DNA of 64,000 nucleotides from Antedon mediterranea. Lineage: Eukaryota > Echinodermata > Crinoidea > Comatulida > Antedonidae. Below are positions 11,747 through 23,735 of the stretch, one piece after another. The translations under genes and the position numbers were made by a program. Positions within the stretch are counted from its first letter, which is position 1. Each line of letters starts with the position of its first letter. The DNA is taken from the NCBI RefSeq assembly GCF_964355755.1, contig NC_092670.1, forward strand, positions 2,691,001 through 2,755,000, written 5' to 3'. The notes under the pieces were generated by a model. That model did no database searches. It was given only the letters and a program-made list of their open reading frames with translations, and was not told the origin of the DNA.

Positions 11747-14700
11747 GCGACAGGTGTGCAGCTATCCGAAATTTGCCAGTCCCACGAACCCATAAAGAAA
11801 CTAAACGATTTATTGGTGCAGTAAATTATGTATCCCATTTTTTCCCTCAAATACAATCAATTTTACGTCCGTTACATACACTCGCAAGTAAACGCCGAAA
11901 ATTTATTTGGTCCACTGACCACCAGAAAGCATTTGACGAAATTAAACAATTAATGGTTAAACCACCAACTCTTCAAATGCCTAGAAAAGAAGGTAGATTT
12001 ACGCTATATAGCGACACTTCAAGAACCGCAACAGGTTCATATTTAACACAAACAGTAAACGGTAAAGAACACATAATAGGTTATTATTCCAAAATCTTAC
12101 CACAAGCCTGTCAACGATATAGCGTCACAGAATTAGAGTTATTTGGACTTTACATTAACGTTTCAGCATTTCGACACTTACTAAAGGGTTGCGAATTTGA
12201 TGCATTCGTAGACCACTCAGCAATTGTACAAATTTGGAATTCAAAAGATCAGCCATGTACACCCCGTTTACAGAAACTAATATTACGATTGTCCGGATAC
12301 ATTTTCCAAATTGGTTATAAGAAAGGAACTGAATTAGTTTTAGCAGATTTCCTCTCCCGAGCCCCTCGTGATGACGATTCCGAAATTGATCAAGTTGTAC
12401 CCATTGCATTTAATATTACAGAGACTGAATCTCTTAACCCGATTACAAACACATCTACTAGCAGACCAGTAACAAGGTCATACGCCAAGAAAATGGGAAT
12501 AAATATACCTGACCTACATAAACCCAAACCAGTACAAACGCCCGTCATTAATCAAAACCCAGTGACACCAAACACGCGACCTACACCTCAACCTTCCGCT
12601 ACACCACAGATAATCACGAGACAACAAACAAACGCACATCGATCACCGCCTATCATAACGCCACCTATCGTAACACCACCCCCAATACGTAATGTAAACA
12701 TTCGACAACCTCCAGAGGAACGACTAATAGACAAAAATAAGAAAAGCAAAGATACTACACATCGAAACGTACCAGTTGAATTGTATACATCGCCCAAACA
12801 ACTAGTACCCAACATAACTGAATTTAAGTCAGCACACATCCCAAAACAACAAGACTTAGATAGATTAATGGATGTTATTCAAAGAAAGATAATTAGAGAT
12901 TATAACCTCCCAGTAGATGTTAAACAATTACGTGTTGAACAAGAAACTTCACCATTTTTTAAGCCAGTTTACGATTATTTAGCTCATGATATCCTTCCAG
13001 CTGATAAGAAAGCAGCTCGTGCAGTTCAAAATAAGTCAGAGCAGTACATATTGTGCAACGGTTTACTATTCCGTTTATTTTTCCAAGATAAAGGTGGAGA
13101 ATTTGTATTGCAATTAGCTGTTCCTGAAAACTTAGCCGAGACTATTATTTCTCAGTATCACGACAATTTGTTAAGTAGCCACCAAGGTACGATGCGTACT
13201 TACCTTACTATTAGGAAATTATTTTACATGCCCCTTATGTTCGAGAAAGTCAACAATTATACCCAAGCGTGTCTTAGATGTCAACAATTTCGTCCCAAAA
13301 CCGATAAATTACGTCCTTTACACGATCGAGTACCAGCAACTTACCGTCCCTTTCATACACTCAGTCTAGATTTTAAGAGTATGCCAACTTCACCTTCAGG
13401 TTTTAAACATATTATGGTAGTATGTGATGAGCTAACTAGATTTTTGATTTGTGTACCTTTGAAATCCATTGATGCCGAAACAATTTGTGAAGCACTAATT
13501 CAAAAGGTCATCAGTATTTTTGGACCCCCATTTCGTCTTATTTCAGATGCAGCAACCTCCCTTACAGGAAAATTATTAACACTATTATGTAACACCCTTA
13601 ATATTGATAGGAAAATCATCAGCGTCCACAATCACGGTAGTTTACAAGTTGAACGTCATATCCGCACCGTATCGGACCTGTTAAAGGTCAACCTTAACCA
13701 ATTCGGAACAGATTGGGTTAGATTTGTATCAACAACATGTTATGCTTATAATTCTTTCTCATCCCCACATCTAGGAAACCACTCCCCTTACGAATTAGTT
13801 TTTGGCCGCCAACCTCCAAGTTTGACCTCATTAGCCTTTAACCCTATTTCAGGATTGTCTCATTCCTATGAAGAATACTTTGAACATCTCAAGAAGAAAT
13901 TTCAAAACATTTCACAGACAATGCTACAATTACAGCGAACACAACAAAACGTCCAAAACTCAAAGATTTCCCAACGCTTAGAAAAAAGTCCAATTTACTC
14001 AGTAGGACAACTCGTATATTTATACAAGCCAACATCATCATCACTAACGGCAAATTCAAAGAAAATCGCCGCAGAATGGGTCGGACCATTAGTAATTCAT
14101 GAAGTACTAGACAGAACACACTACATCCTAGCGACGATTAAAGGAGAAATACTTCGCGACGTATTCAATTATAACAGACTGAAACCTTGTTTTATGAGAA
14201 CACCCAAAGAACGCAAAAATTTTACACATCTACAAAAACTTAAACAATTGTTGAATGAACCCACTGATGATAATGACGAGAAAATCCAAAACACCATTAA
14301 TGTAGTAAATGACGAAACCAATGTTGAATTTGTAGACGAACATGATAGGACACCCACCCAATTGCAATCAGATACCCTTACACATCCAACTAAAGTAGAA
14401 CCCCTTAACTTGCAACCTTACATTGACTGTGTAGAGAATAACATGGGATTAGCAGCCCCATTCCAAATGAAAGAAGAACAAATAAAGGAACAAACTAATC
14501 TAATTATGACGGCACCTAATGATTCAAGTATGACATTAAACCGAGGTAGATTTAAAGCAGGACATTTCCAAGTTTTAGTTTCATATTCTAAACCGACTTC
14601 AGCTAAACATAACACTGATGAAACAAAACACGAATCTAATGATCGCAAATTTTGGTGGAATATTGACAGATATAACGATACAGATAAATTGATTAAAGAG

Positions 14701-14781
14701 ATCATTAATGATAAACAGATACCGATAAGTGGATCGCCAAAACGATTCATAAAACGTTTGTATAATGCAACAAGTTACTGA
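11731..14781 (+). CDS. Retrotransposon pol, part 2: RNase H, integrase, long C-terminal extension
   Basis: 1016 codons, of which the first few are only the overlap with the upstream frame. The RT connection (RFIGAVNYVSHFFPQ) is followed by RNase H (LYSDTS, TELELFG, FVDHSAI, ADFLSR). After a Pro/Thr-rich linker comes integrase: an HHCC-type zinc site (SQYHDN, SSHQG, CLRCQQ) and the catalytic acidic residues in LDFKSM, ISDAATS and QVERHIRTV. The region after the integrase core continues for about 350 residues and contains RFKAGHFQVLVSYSKP near the end; I do not recognise this extension. The frame is open throughout. Confidence 0.92.
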   Translation: MYHVLGDRCAAIRNLPVPRTHKETKRFIGAVNYVSHFFPQIQSILRPLHTLASKRRKFIWSTDHQKAFDEIKQLMVKPPTLQMPRKEGRFTLYSDTSRTATGSYLTQTVNGKEHIIGYYSKILPQACQRYSVTELELFGLYINVSAFRHLLKGCEFDAFVDHSAIVQIWNSKDQPCTPRLQKLILRLSGYIFQIGYKKGTELVLADFLSRAPRDDDSEIDQVVPIAFNITETESLNPITNTSTSRPVTRSYAKKMGINIPDLHKPKPVQTPVINQNPVTPNTRPTPQPSATPQIITRQQTNAHRSPPIITPPIVTPPPIRNVNIRQPPEERLIDKNKKSKDTTHRNVPVELYTSPKQLVPNITEFKSAHIPKQQDLDRLMDVIQRKIIRDYNLPVDVKQLRVEQETSPFFKPVYDYLAHDILPADKKAARAVQNKSEQYILCNGLLFRLFFQDKGGEFVLQLAVPENLAETIISQYHDNLLSSHQGTMRTYLTIRKLFYMPLMFEKVNNYTQACLRCQQFRPKTDKLRPLHDRVPATYRPFHTLSLDFKSMPTSPSGFKHIMVVCDELTRFLICVPLKSIDAETICEALIQKVISIFGPPFRLISDAATSLTGKLLTLLCNTLNIDRKIISVHNHGSLQVERHIRTVSDLLKVNLNQFGTDWVRFVSTTCYAYNSFSSPHLGNHSPYELVFGRQPPSLTSLAFNPISGLSHSYEEYFEHLKKKFQNISQTMLQLQRTQQNVQNSKISQRLEKSPIYSVGQLVYLYKPTSSSLTANSKKIAAEWVGPLVIHEVLDRTHYILATIKGEILRDVFNYNRLKPCFMRTPKERKNFTHLQKLKQLLNEPTDDNDEKIQNTINVVNDETNVEFVDEHDRTPTQLQSDTLTHPTKVEPLNLQPYIDCVENNMGLAAPFQMKEEQIKEQTNLIMTAPNDSSMTLNRGRFKAGHFQVLVSYSKPTSAKHNTDETKHESNDRKFWWNIDRYNDTDKLIKEIINDKQIPISGSPKRFIKRLYNATSY

Positions 14782-15673
14782 TTTAATTTTTTTTGCAAGA
14801 TTATTTTTAATTACGACATTTGCTAATCTAATGATAGAATAGTCTACGTATTTGATGAGATTAGTTTAATAATAATGTGATTTCAGTTAAAAGAGAATTA
14901 AAATTGATTAAGTATTGATTTTGTAACGAGTTTTTTGATAAAGATTAAATTTGAATTTTGATGATCGATATATTGAGATATTGAAAAGAACGACAAGCAT
15001 TTTGTAACAAATATTTTGTTTAACCTTTGAGTCGTTAATCTCAAGCATTAATTAATTGATATACAATAACAGGAGATTTTCTTAGTACTTTTAATTGTAA
15101 TTGTTTTTGACATTGAGTACAAAAGTCGAATTTGTCGATTGATTGAAATCGTAATTACCTGTGAATATAAATGCTTAAATCGATAAAGTTGTGACGATAA
15201 TGATATATTGTGGATAAGTTTGTGTCAACGGGACACACATTTGTTTCTTCAAAGCTTTAAGTGATTGAGTTTGATATTTGATTTTAGGCTAATCAGCCAC
15301 AGTTTTCTTGAGTTTTATGTTTTGATTTGATTGATTTATGTTTGAAGGCCATTAGAACGCGATGAGTTGTCGCACGATTTGATGTATGTTCAATGCAACA
15401 TACTATTTTGTATTTTTATTTTCAACTGATTTATGTTTGATTTACGCGAATTTTATACCAAATTCATTTTTAATTTCATTTTTTTAAGAGAGAGAAGAGA
15501 GAGAGTGAAAGTGATAAGGTTACACTTCAGAGTCAATGGTTTTGGCTAACTCAATTTTTGCTTATATGTATAATAATGTTTTTTTTCTTTTATATAACTT
15601 TAATTTTGCATGCCACTATTATAACCATTTTTATATTTTAAATAGATTAGAAAAAAAAAAGGAAACAGAGGGA
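14782..15673 (+). other. Retrotransposon 3' untranslated region
   Basis: About 890 bp of AT-rich sequence between the pol stop and the 3' LTR without an envelope frame. It ends with a run of A and G that should serve as the polypurine tract. Confidence 0.8.
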
Positions 15674-16292
15674 TGTAATATAACGATATACTTTTATATT
15701 TAAGAAATCGACCTTTGTATCGGAATTCAAATAGGTTCACAAACTTGACCCAGAAAGTCCAGAGGAGAGTTTGTCCAGATGTTTTAATGACCATTTAGTT
15801 TATAATAGAATCCCTGAAGAAAACACTTAGCTTAATTTTGTGACTGTTCCCATCGTAAAACAATTAGATATTGACAGTTTTTAGCAGAGATTCGACAGGG
15901 CCAATTCATCATTGTAACCTCCCCAGATAAAATCAATCATTCCCATTTAAACACCCCTGGATCAACTTAGGACCAATCGTTACCCTCGCAGATTACGTAG
16001 TGACATATGCAAATGAACCGAGGGCCAATATACTCCCAAGTTTCAGAAGAGCCCAGACACACCTCACAGCCACTTCTTCAGAAGAACATCTACACCTTAC
16101 AGCCACTTCTCCAGAAGCAGACCTACACACTTCACACCTCACCGACAGCATCATTGATCCTCCGTTCCTTATCTATACTTATAGTTGTATATTGTACTGA
16201 AGTATTATACTGAATAAACAATATATGTGTTACGACAGTCAAGCGAGTTAGAGTCTTTCATTAGTACCTCAACAACGCAACATTATATTACA
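15674..16292 (+). repeat. 3' LTR
   Basis: 619 bp, the same length as the 5' LTR. I count about four substitutions between them, including CACC/CTCC, GATAAG/GATAAA, CACA/CGCA and the penultimate AATAT/TTATA. Such similarity indicates recent insertion. Confidence 0.95.
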
Positions 16293-16835
16293 ATGGGGAG
16301 CTCGAGGAGTTACATTGTCATTACAGTATATATTACAGTACAAAGAAACACATCTGTAAAATCATCAATTTAAAGGATTTATTTATTTGTTATTATGTGT
16401 TTCTCCTTCTGAAAGTACTTATAAGTCCTAATTTTAAAGTGTGGTGTTCAGGATAAAGTTAGTCAACAAATTTGGAGTCAAAATAGAAAGGCAGGTGCGT
16501 AAGAAAAACATCCTCTGAACCAACACAATGGAGTAAATATATACCAACAAACAACCCGTCAAGTTTGTTTGTTGTAAAGAAAAAATATACATTTACTCAA
16601 CGGGCGAAAATAATGTGAGTTTATCTATGTTTTGCGGTAGTATTAAATTATATTTATGGTAATAAATGAAACCTACTGTGTTTAAAATTATGTATGGATA
16701 AACAAGTATTGATTTTAAGCTGTAGTATATCTTAGTATTTGTAATCTTAGGTGTTGGGTCTTAGCTTTCGTGATCTTAGGTCTTAGGGGGTCTGAGCTTT
16801 CGTGGTCTGAGGTTTCGTGACACCCCAAAAAACAA

Positions 16836-17286
16836 CAACCAATTCAAATTCAAGAGACCAATGGCTAGAGAAAGGCTGAGTTGAGTGAGGAGGCCTATAG
16901 ACCGTAGCCTTCGTTTTTTTCACAGCTTACCTGCTGGCAACCCTCCCTGACACAGATTTTGCTGATATAAAAGGTATTGTAGCTACAGTAGTATCTATAT
17001 ATACCTGTCCTTTTATCATTCTGTATTTAGCTACTAACTAGCTAGGCCTAATAATAGGAGGAAGTTGAGTTCAGTAGATAGAGACCAGGGCTAGGCTACA
17101 GATAGTGAGTGGTTTGGGATTCAGTAGTACCTATAAATAATCTAGAAACCACATTGTATCACTGATCAAAGACAAGGGCTAACTAAACTACGGTATATAT
17201 AAAAACACTTTTAAATAAAAGCAGTTTTCACTCTGGCATCATTTATTTTATTATAAGACTATGGGATGGTGGAGGCCTTTTTTATG
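16836..17286. other. Interior of the outer element
   Basis: Noncoding sequence between the two Mutator-like elements; no gene or repeat recognised apart from the flanking target duplications. Confidence 0.4.
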
Positions 17287-18867
17287 CGCCGTGGTTAGGA
17301 TTCCGGCACCGGAACTCAACTGCCCAGCGTTGGGGAATCCGGCACGCGATTGCGCATGCTCAGAGTGAGGTAATCGGCGGACTCTGTACTCGATCCATCT
17401 ACAGACTATAAACAGCGATGGATTATAGCTGCGCCACGGCGAACTAGCCTAGATGCCTACCAGCTAAATGTGACCAGGGGCCTATTTATTTCGTAATTAA
17501 AAAAATGGTTGCTTCCTGACTAGTTTTATGATTTTTCAAGTACAAAATAAAAGATTTCATATAACGCATTATACTGTAATAACATGCGTATACAAGTTGA
17601 TTTGTTGACGGCAGCCGTCGCCCAGATATGATGTGAAAAAAACAGAACCGTTCGGGAAGTCGGGGTCGCTACGCTATTCACTCTGTCCAAAGAATATATA
17701 TCACAAGAATGAGTAATCCGCGATTTTCCCTGTAACAGTAATATTGTCCATGTGGTAGGGCGCCGCCATAAGTGTGGATGTATCTGGGATGTATACAACT
17801 TTTTGTGACGGTTTCAATAATCAAAGGCTAGACCACCGGTAGTATTTTCATGATAAAAAATGTTATCAACTACATGCCAACATCATGTTAAATACTATTT
17901 GGATATTTAATTGTTCGTTTTATGCAATTTATTTAGTAAAAACTGCCGTATAAACAGTTTGCTTTATCAACCGGGCGCTACGATAGCGTGACCGGGCGTG
18001 TTGGTGTTTACGCGTTTTCACGAAGGATTGTTTAATAATATTCCTATATTTAACTTGTTTCTGGTAAAACAAATAAATGTTAATGATATTTAACATTTTG
18101 TCCTATTAATAACATGTATTTTATACTAATTTATATCATAAAAACAATACTTAATTTACCGGGCGTAGAGTAGTACACGGCAATGGTAAAGAATAGGCCG
18201 TGCTGAGTAATATTCGTTGATTTTTGATGTTGCTGTGTTAGGCCTTTTTTGTGAACTAACTTAGCATGTTAGTAAATAATTGTCTGTAAAAGTGAATAAA
18301 CACTAGTTTGTTAATAAATATGTATTATAAAATAGTTTACAATTGCAAAAACTATCATAATTCTATTTAATGCGACATGTATCATGTCTATTAAATCAAG
18401 TCTTATTTAGTATGTATACATCCGCCCTTATGAGGGCGGGCATCACTCACTGGAGCTCTCTGTTACAAATTTCTCATGCAAAAATCGTGGAATACTCATT
18501 CTTGTGATATATATTCTTTGCTCTGTCTAATAAAATTACAGCATTACGATTCTTAGATAGATAGGCTGATTCTTACCAATATCATAATAATTATTTTAAC
18601 GCGTGGCGTAGTGGTATTTTAATTATTAATTCATATGGCCTAGGCTAGGCCAAGTTTCATCCATCGCTCTCTCGCTCGCGCAACGACTAACTATTATAGG
18701 CAATAGGCTACAGTAAATCCCTAACACTCTCGGTGCAGTGTGGTGTGGTGTGGTGGTGCGCGGTAAGTGCAAAGCTATAATTACTTCGCTCTGGGCATGC
18801 GCAATAGCGTGTCGGATTCCCTAACGCTGGGCAGTTGAGTTCCGGTGCCGGAATCCTAACCACGGCG
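17287..18867. mobile_element. Second Mutator-like non-autonomous element
   Basis: Ends CGCCGTGGTTAGGATTCCGG and its inverse are followed by over 70 bp of inverted similarity (GCCCAGCGTT, GCGCATGC). Inner inverted blocks (TCACAAGAATGAGTA at about 17701 and its inverse near 18490-18510) extend the arms. An exact 9-bp duplication TTTTTTATG flanks it (17278-17286, 18868-18876). Long arms and a 9-bp duplication fit the Mutator superfamily. The 1.58-kb interior has no recognisable transposase. Confidence 0.8.
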
Positions 18868-19506
18868 TTTTTTATGCCATGGCAGATTATTTCCTAATTC
18901 CAACATTTGAAATGAATACAAACAACAGCACAACAAGTATTTATTTTTAAAAGGGTAAATATTAAATAAATTAATAGTCCTCCTACAGACTAGAGAATAG
19001 TGCATAATTCAGTCTTATCTGCTATCTGACTGTACATAAAGGAACAGGTCTCCTTTGCAAATAATTGTCTTGATTTTTGTTATCTTTCAGACTGATTCTC
19101 GGAGAAGAATAATGCCAAAGTAGAAGCAAGTTGCAAATAAAAAATAAATAAAAGTTTGAATAGATGTACTTCTAAACAATTAATTAAACACGGTAGGGTA
19201 TGTGGGACATAAGATCTTAGCAAGGTAACATCCTTACCCCATTATATGATAAATGAAGCATCTTATTAATAATTATATCAAAACAATTAAAGTAAAAAGG
19301 GGTTGTACTTTTTGTACGAATATTGTGTTGAATTGCCTTTTATTTTAGGTTCTAGTTTAACATCATAACATACTGTACAGTAGTCTGATGAGAGTTTTTA
19401 CTTGTTTTGTTGCAATCCTGAATTCCTATTACAATACTGTAGCATAATGCTATGTAGCATTTCCCTGCTAACATGTAATTTGCTCACTAGTTTGCATAGT
19501 ATTAGT

Positions 19507-19741
19507 GTTAGCATTCACCCACTAGCATCCGAATGCTAGTGTAGCATTCACCGACTACCATTCGAATGCTAGTGTAGCATTCACCCACTACCATTCGAAT
19601 GCTAGTGTAGCATTCACCCACTAGCATTTGAATGCTAGTGTAGCATTCACCCACTAGCATTTGAATGCTAGTGTAGCATTCACCCACTAGCATTCGAATG
19701 CTAGTGTAGCATTCACCCACTAGCATTCGAATGCTTAAGCT
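19507..19741. repeat. Right subterminal tandem array (about 33-35 bp, seven copies)
   Basis: Units read TAGCATTCACCCACTAGCAT followed by TYGAATGCTAGTG, each with an internal palindrome ATTCGAATGC or a close variant. The words match the left subterminal repeats near 4.3 kb. The open minus-strand frame here is only a by-product of the repeat. Confidence 0.85.
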
Positions 19742-19939
19742 CATTTAAATAATTCGGCTCCCTGGAAGGCTTAGCGAATGCTAAGAAGCATTCGAAGGCT
19801 AAATTCAGTTATTGAATGCTTATATACCACTAGTATTCGAATGCTAAGTATTAGCCCTTCGAATGCCAATAATAGCATTCCAGGAGTAGCATTTGAATGC
19901 TTTGTGAATGGTAAGCGAAGGCATTCAGCTTTGGTAAGG

Positions 19940-20600
19940 ACACATGTCATTGTATCGCGTCACATTTTATACAGAATTAATTTCATTGCGATGACTTAGT
20001 GAAGAATTACTTCCGAATCCGAATCTTTAGTCGCACATATTATCAACGCAAATTTGGGCCGCGGGCTGTATGCAGTGTTTGTTTAGATGTATGGAGACGA
20101 AACGTTATTAAACAATGTTCAATCTCCTATGAAAAGAAGTAGAAGTGCATTCGTAGTGATACCATCCCAATTGCCTTCAACTCTTCTACACAGAAAAGTC
20201 TGAGCTACTGTAGCATCTCAGTTCGCGCGCATTTTTTCTCATGTCTTTATCATTTCAATATCATTTCACATTTTCAGAGGAAAGGACAAAAACCTAAATG
20301 AAGGCACTTTGAGCCTCATCTCCAAAATCGTTCTCGTCCACCTTATCATTTTCGGCACTAACCTTTGAATATACAAACAGATATTACCAGGCTCTCTGAA
20401 TACAATGGTGTTTGCTTTCTGATTGATAATACTGTATTCTCTTTTATTTTGTGTGTTTATTTATACGTCACCTTTGACTGAGTGTCGGTACAAGCAAGTA
20501 TAATGAACTACTGAACTAAACGTGAAGCGTAAATAACATTAAATACATTTTAACCACCTCCAACATAATATTTCTGTAACATGTTTATATGTTTCGACCA
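19940..20600. other. Unassigned noncoding stretch
   Basis: I see no exon, RNA gene or repeat that I can support. Confidence 0.4.
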
Positions 20601-21170
20601 CTTGCGAAGTAATTTTTAGTCGCGTGGAAGCGACACTATAGTTCACTATGTCGGTCGGTTGGTCGGTCTGTCTGTCGGTCCGTTATCACTATGCGTTTTA
20701 TCGCTTTCTGACCTTATCTTGATATCAGTTTAATCTAGCTAGGTCAATTTTTCACAGTATATTCCTTATGGCCAGGAATCAATGTGGTTATGTTTTCACG
20801 GTGCGCAAAAAAAAAGTAACGCATGCGTACGCGCGCTTAAAATTTTCAAAATTTATTTTCGATGAAATAAGAGTACGTTTCAGGCAATTTTAAGCGTTTA
20901 CAAAATTGCCATGAGTGCGCATATAAATGTTTTTGCGCACTCTTTTTGCCCGATTTCTGTTTTCTTGACTTACTTTTCAACTCGAAATTACGTTATACGA
21001 GCATGTCAAAAGTGACAGGCTACGCACGTGTAAATTAAAAAAATATAAATGTTTTTAAACATTTCAACATTTTTAAACATGTTCAGTAATTTCGGTCAGT
21101 ATAGTTCACTATGTCGGTCGGTCGGTCTGTCTGTCAGTCTGTCTGTCCGGTATCACTATGCATTGTAGCA
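20601..21170. repeat. Dispersed repeat family R2, copy 1
   Basis: Contains TCACTATGTCGGTCGGT with a GTCGGTCTGTCTGTC run (again near 21100), then TTCCTTATGGCCAGGAAT, CGCATGCGTACGCGCGCTTA and TTATTTTCGATGAAA, ending near CGTTATACGAGCA. The same words recur in order at about 23740-24250. No coding content; probably a non-autonomous element. Confidence 0.7.
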
Positions 21171-23735
21171 CGCGACTTAATGGCTGTTGGCCTTGTTTTT
21201 AAATAATACTTTTCAAAACATCAAAACAATACTGAACTCGCTGTCAACACACTGCGAAATGTTCGCCAACTTATATTTATCACTTAATTGCCAGAATGTA
21301 TGCTTCATTTTCACCTAAAAATGTAGAAACTATAGAGGGCAGTGTTATAAAATCCGATTACACATAGGCCTATTTAGTTTTGAAAGGCAAGAAATGTTTT
21401 CAGCTGGCGAAATAGAGGTTAAATTAATATCTCATTATTAGTATTATTATTCATATTATTAATAGGTCCTATCAATGTTTTATGTACGGACTTGTATCGT
21501 CGCCGTTTTGATATGTTCAGCTGGTTCTTTATAAAAACCACCACTCTTTGCAGTTTAGAAATAAAAACATAAAATAAAACATGCATTGATTTCTGGCAAT
21601 TTTCCGATTCTAAAATGGCCACAGTTCGATCGAAGTATTCGCGGAAAAAGAGCTGTTCTGAAAGGCATTTTTTATTGTGATAAAGGTAATATAACGGTGG
21701 CTAAATCATGGGAACATGTTAAATAATGGCCCAAAATTGTATGATGTGGGTGTGAGAAAACAATTAAGCAAGAAATCAGTGTGGTGCGAAACAGCAGTAG
21801 CGCCTGCTATTCTTATGATAGTCCTACACAAATCATGTGATTTGAATTAAAACAAAATAGACTTCCTTTATAGGCCTACATTTTTATCAAATAGTGGAAC
21901 TAGTTACATCACATCATCAAAAACAGTGTAACATAAAATAAAACTTATACTACGTTTTAGTAACTAACCTTAATTTCTTTGTGGTATTACAGAGAAAATT
22001 AGTACCTGTTTCCTCCTAAAATTAGTACCTGTTTCCTCCTAATGGACGGATCAGTCATATACATTAAGGCGATATAAGCTGTGGCTGCAGACAATGCATA
22101 TTAATGTTATTCAATTTTATGATGCCTAAAATCACTCAGCCATGACCTTAGTTATAATAACAATGCAACTGCTGTTTATACAATCTGTATTGAACCCTGC
22201 AAATATGAAATGCCAGAGAAGTATAAATTTATAATAAATTCACTGCTGAATTAAAAACTAAATTTAATCGAAAGACAGCAGCAGTTTTGTGTTTAAATGT
22301 TTTTTTAGTTTATACTATATTATCTGCCTATCATGTCTAAATTAGAAAGAATAAGTTATGGCATCCATGAATGACGTTCTTTCTAATGCAAACTTTGATA
22401 ACTGTACAAATAACGGAGTCAATGGTTACAAGCATTTGATATTAATTGTATTGTTAATAATAGAACAATCCAAGCGATGTTATATCATGGACCTGGTTAT
22501 ATGAACAAAATAACAAGTATGAAACGCCAAAGAATATTACAGAATTGATTACAAACACACCGTTAAACCATGGACCAAAATTATAGGTCCATGGTTTAAC
22601 TGTGTACTAAACATCAAGTATGTTTGTTAGGAGGAGTAATAAAAACATGGTTCTCTAAAAAGCTTGCTATCATTTGTTCATTTATGATTTAGTTCTTATA
22701 AACCTTGGTATGATCAGTATGTCTTATTAATCAGCCCACTCTCGTTTAACAAAGTTAAATCATTTTTCTACCAATCCATACACAATTTTCCCAAACTAGC
22801 TGGATTATTAAAAGCTGAATGATATTATTAGTTTTTTTTAGTAGAAGTTTGGGCTATAATAAAAAAAATTAAATTGTGACACTCAGAATTGTTGTTTTGA
22901 AAATAGCACTAATTGTTTTTTCATTTATTCTTCCTCACATCTCAGATCAATGCAATAAAAATGTACTGATTTTGTTTTTTAATTTTTAAGTGGTACTTAA
23001 TTAGGTTTGACTAATCAATCAGAGATTTTTTTTTTCAAACAATGTCCATGTTTTCAATGTGTGCATTTTTTGGCGTTGAAGTGTTTTTTTTAAAACTCTA
23101 TACAGCTTATTTGTGTAAAATGTAAGACAAGTGCCTTTGTTTGTTACGTCAATGACTATAGTTTTCCTAATTATTAGTACTATAGAACTAGCACCAATCA
23201 AAATTCCTTGCACATGCAAATTTCTTGTACCATGGAGGAAATATATATATATTTCTTCCATGCTTGTACCATGGACCTATAAATTATAGGTCCATGCTTG
23301 TACTCAGCTTTTTCCTTTTGTTGTACCATATATTTGTGTAATACTGTTTGATTACAGTATACTGAATTGGTATTGTGGTACAGGAGACATGCATAGTTGG
23401 TGATATTGTGTTCTTTCAACTATTCAACAAAAGTTTGTAAAATCGTACGATGCTTAAAATCCATTATGGTTATAGTGGAATTTCCTTTCTTCCTTTCAAC
23501 TCAACTATGAAAACAAATAACTTGTATGAAACGCCACAGAACTGTACTGTAGAACTATCCTAAAAATATTGTTTTTGTGTGGAATTAAAACTCAGTTTTA
23601 TATCAGTCAAAGAGATCTGTTTTTTTAATAAAGTTATATTTAGGTTATATGCATTATCATGCATATAACCCCTTGATTCTGTCAAAATCTTTATTTATTT
23701 ATTTATTTATTCTTTCCTTAGCACTATTTTGTCCG
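21171..23735. other. Noncoding stretch with small palindromes
   Basis: No gene found. A 25-bp direct duplication AAATTAGTACCTGTTTCCTC lies at about 21998-22040. Two hairpins share the stem CCATGGACC...GGTCCATGG (22568-22592 and about 23265-23298), and a third, GGAAATATATATATATTTCTTCC, lies at about 23237-23259. Confidence 0.5.

Larger units (their letters stand above)
7776..16292 (+). mobile_element. Gypsy/Ty3-type LTR retrotransposon, nearly intact and young
   Basis: Two 619-bp LTRs (7776-8394 and 15674-16292) start TGTAATATAAC and end TATTACA; they differ at about four positions. ATGG flanks both sides (7772-7775, 16293-16296) as a 4-bp target duplication. Gag lies at 9117-10075, and the protease, reverse transcriptase, RNase H and integrase order at 10088-14781 is that of Gypsy/Ty3 elements. 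A purine-rich tract (about 15650-15673) precedes the 3' LTR. No envelope frame is seen. Frameshifts in gag and pol mean this copy is probably not autonomous unless they are sequencing errors. Confidence 0.93.
4555..16825. mobile_element. Mutator-like non-autonomous element, expanded by nested insertions
   Basis: The left end GGGTGTCACGAAAGCTCAGA and right end (GTTTCGTGACACCC) are inverse complements and are flanked by an exact 10-bp direct repeat CAAAAAACAA (4545-4554 and 16826-16835). The inverted similarity is long: sequence after the foldback insertion (7259-7440) matches the right arm (about 16340-16760) in inverse. Long terminal inverted repeats with 9-10 bp duplications are the hallmark of the Mutator (MULE) superfamily. 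No transposase is present. The original element was under 1 kb; the rest is inserted material. Confidence 0.75.
4139..19939. mobile_element. Outer inverted-repeat element with subterminal GCATTC arrays (host of the nest)
   Basis: The left end CCTTACCAAAGC (4139) and right end GCTTTGGTAAGG (to 19939) are exact inverse complements. Just inside, both ends share imperfect inverted sequence (GAATGCTT, CCTTCGC, ACCATTC) and arrays rich in GCATTC/GAATGC. Removing the two inner Mutator-like elements leaves about 1.9 kb, with no coding capacity seen. No convincing target duplication is visible at the outer borders, so it may instead be two related elements in opposite orientation. Confidence 0.6.

Noticed and set aside
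19508-19744. Open frame with repeated SIRMLVGECYT residues
   Set aside because: It is a by-product of the 33-35 bp subterminal array; no start context, domain or splice support.
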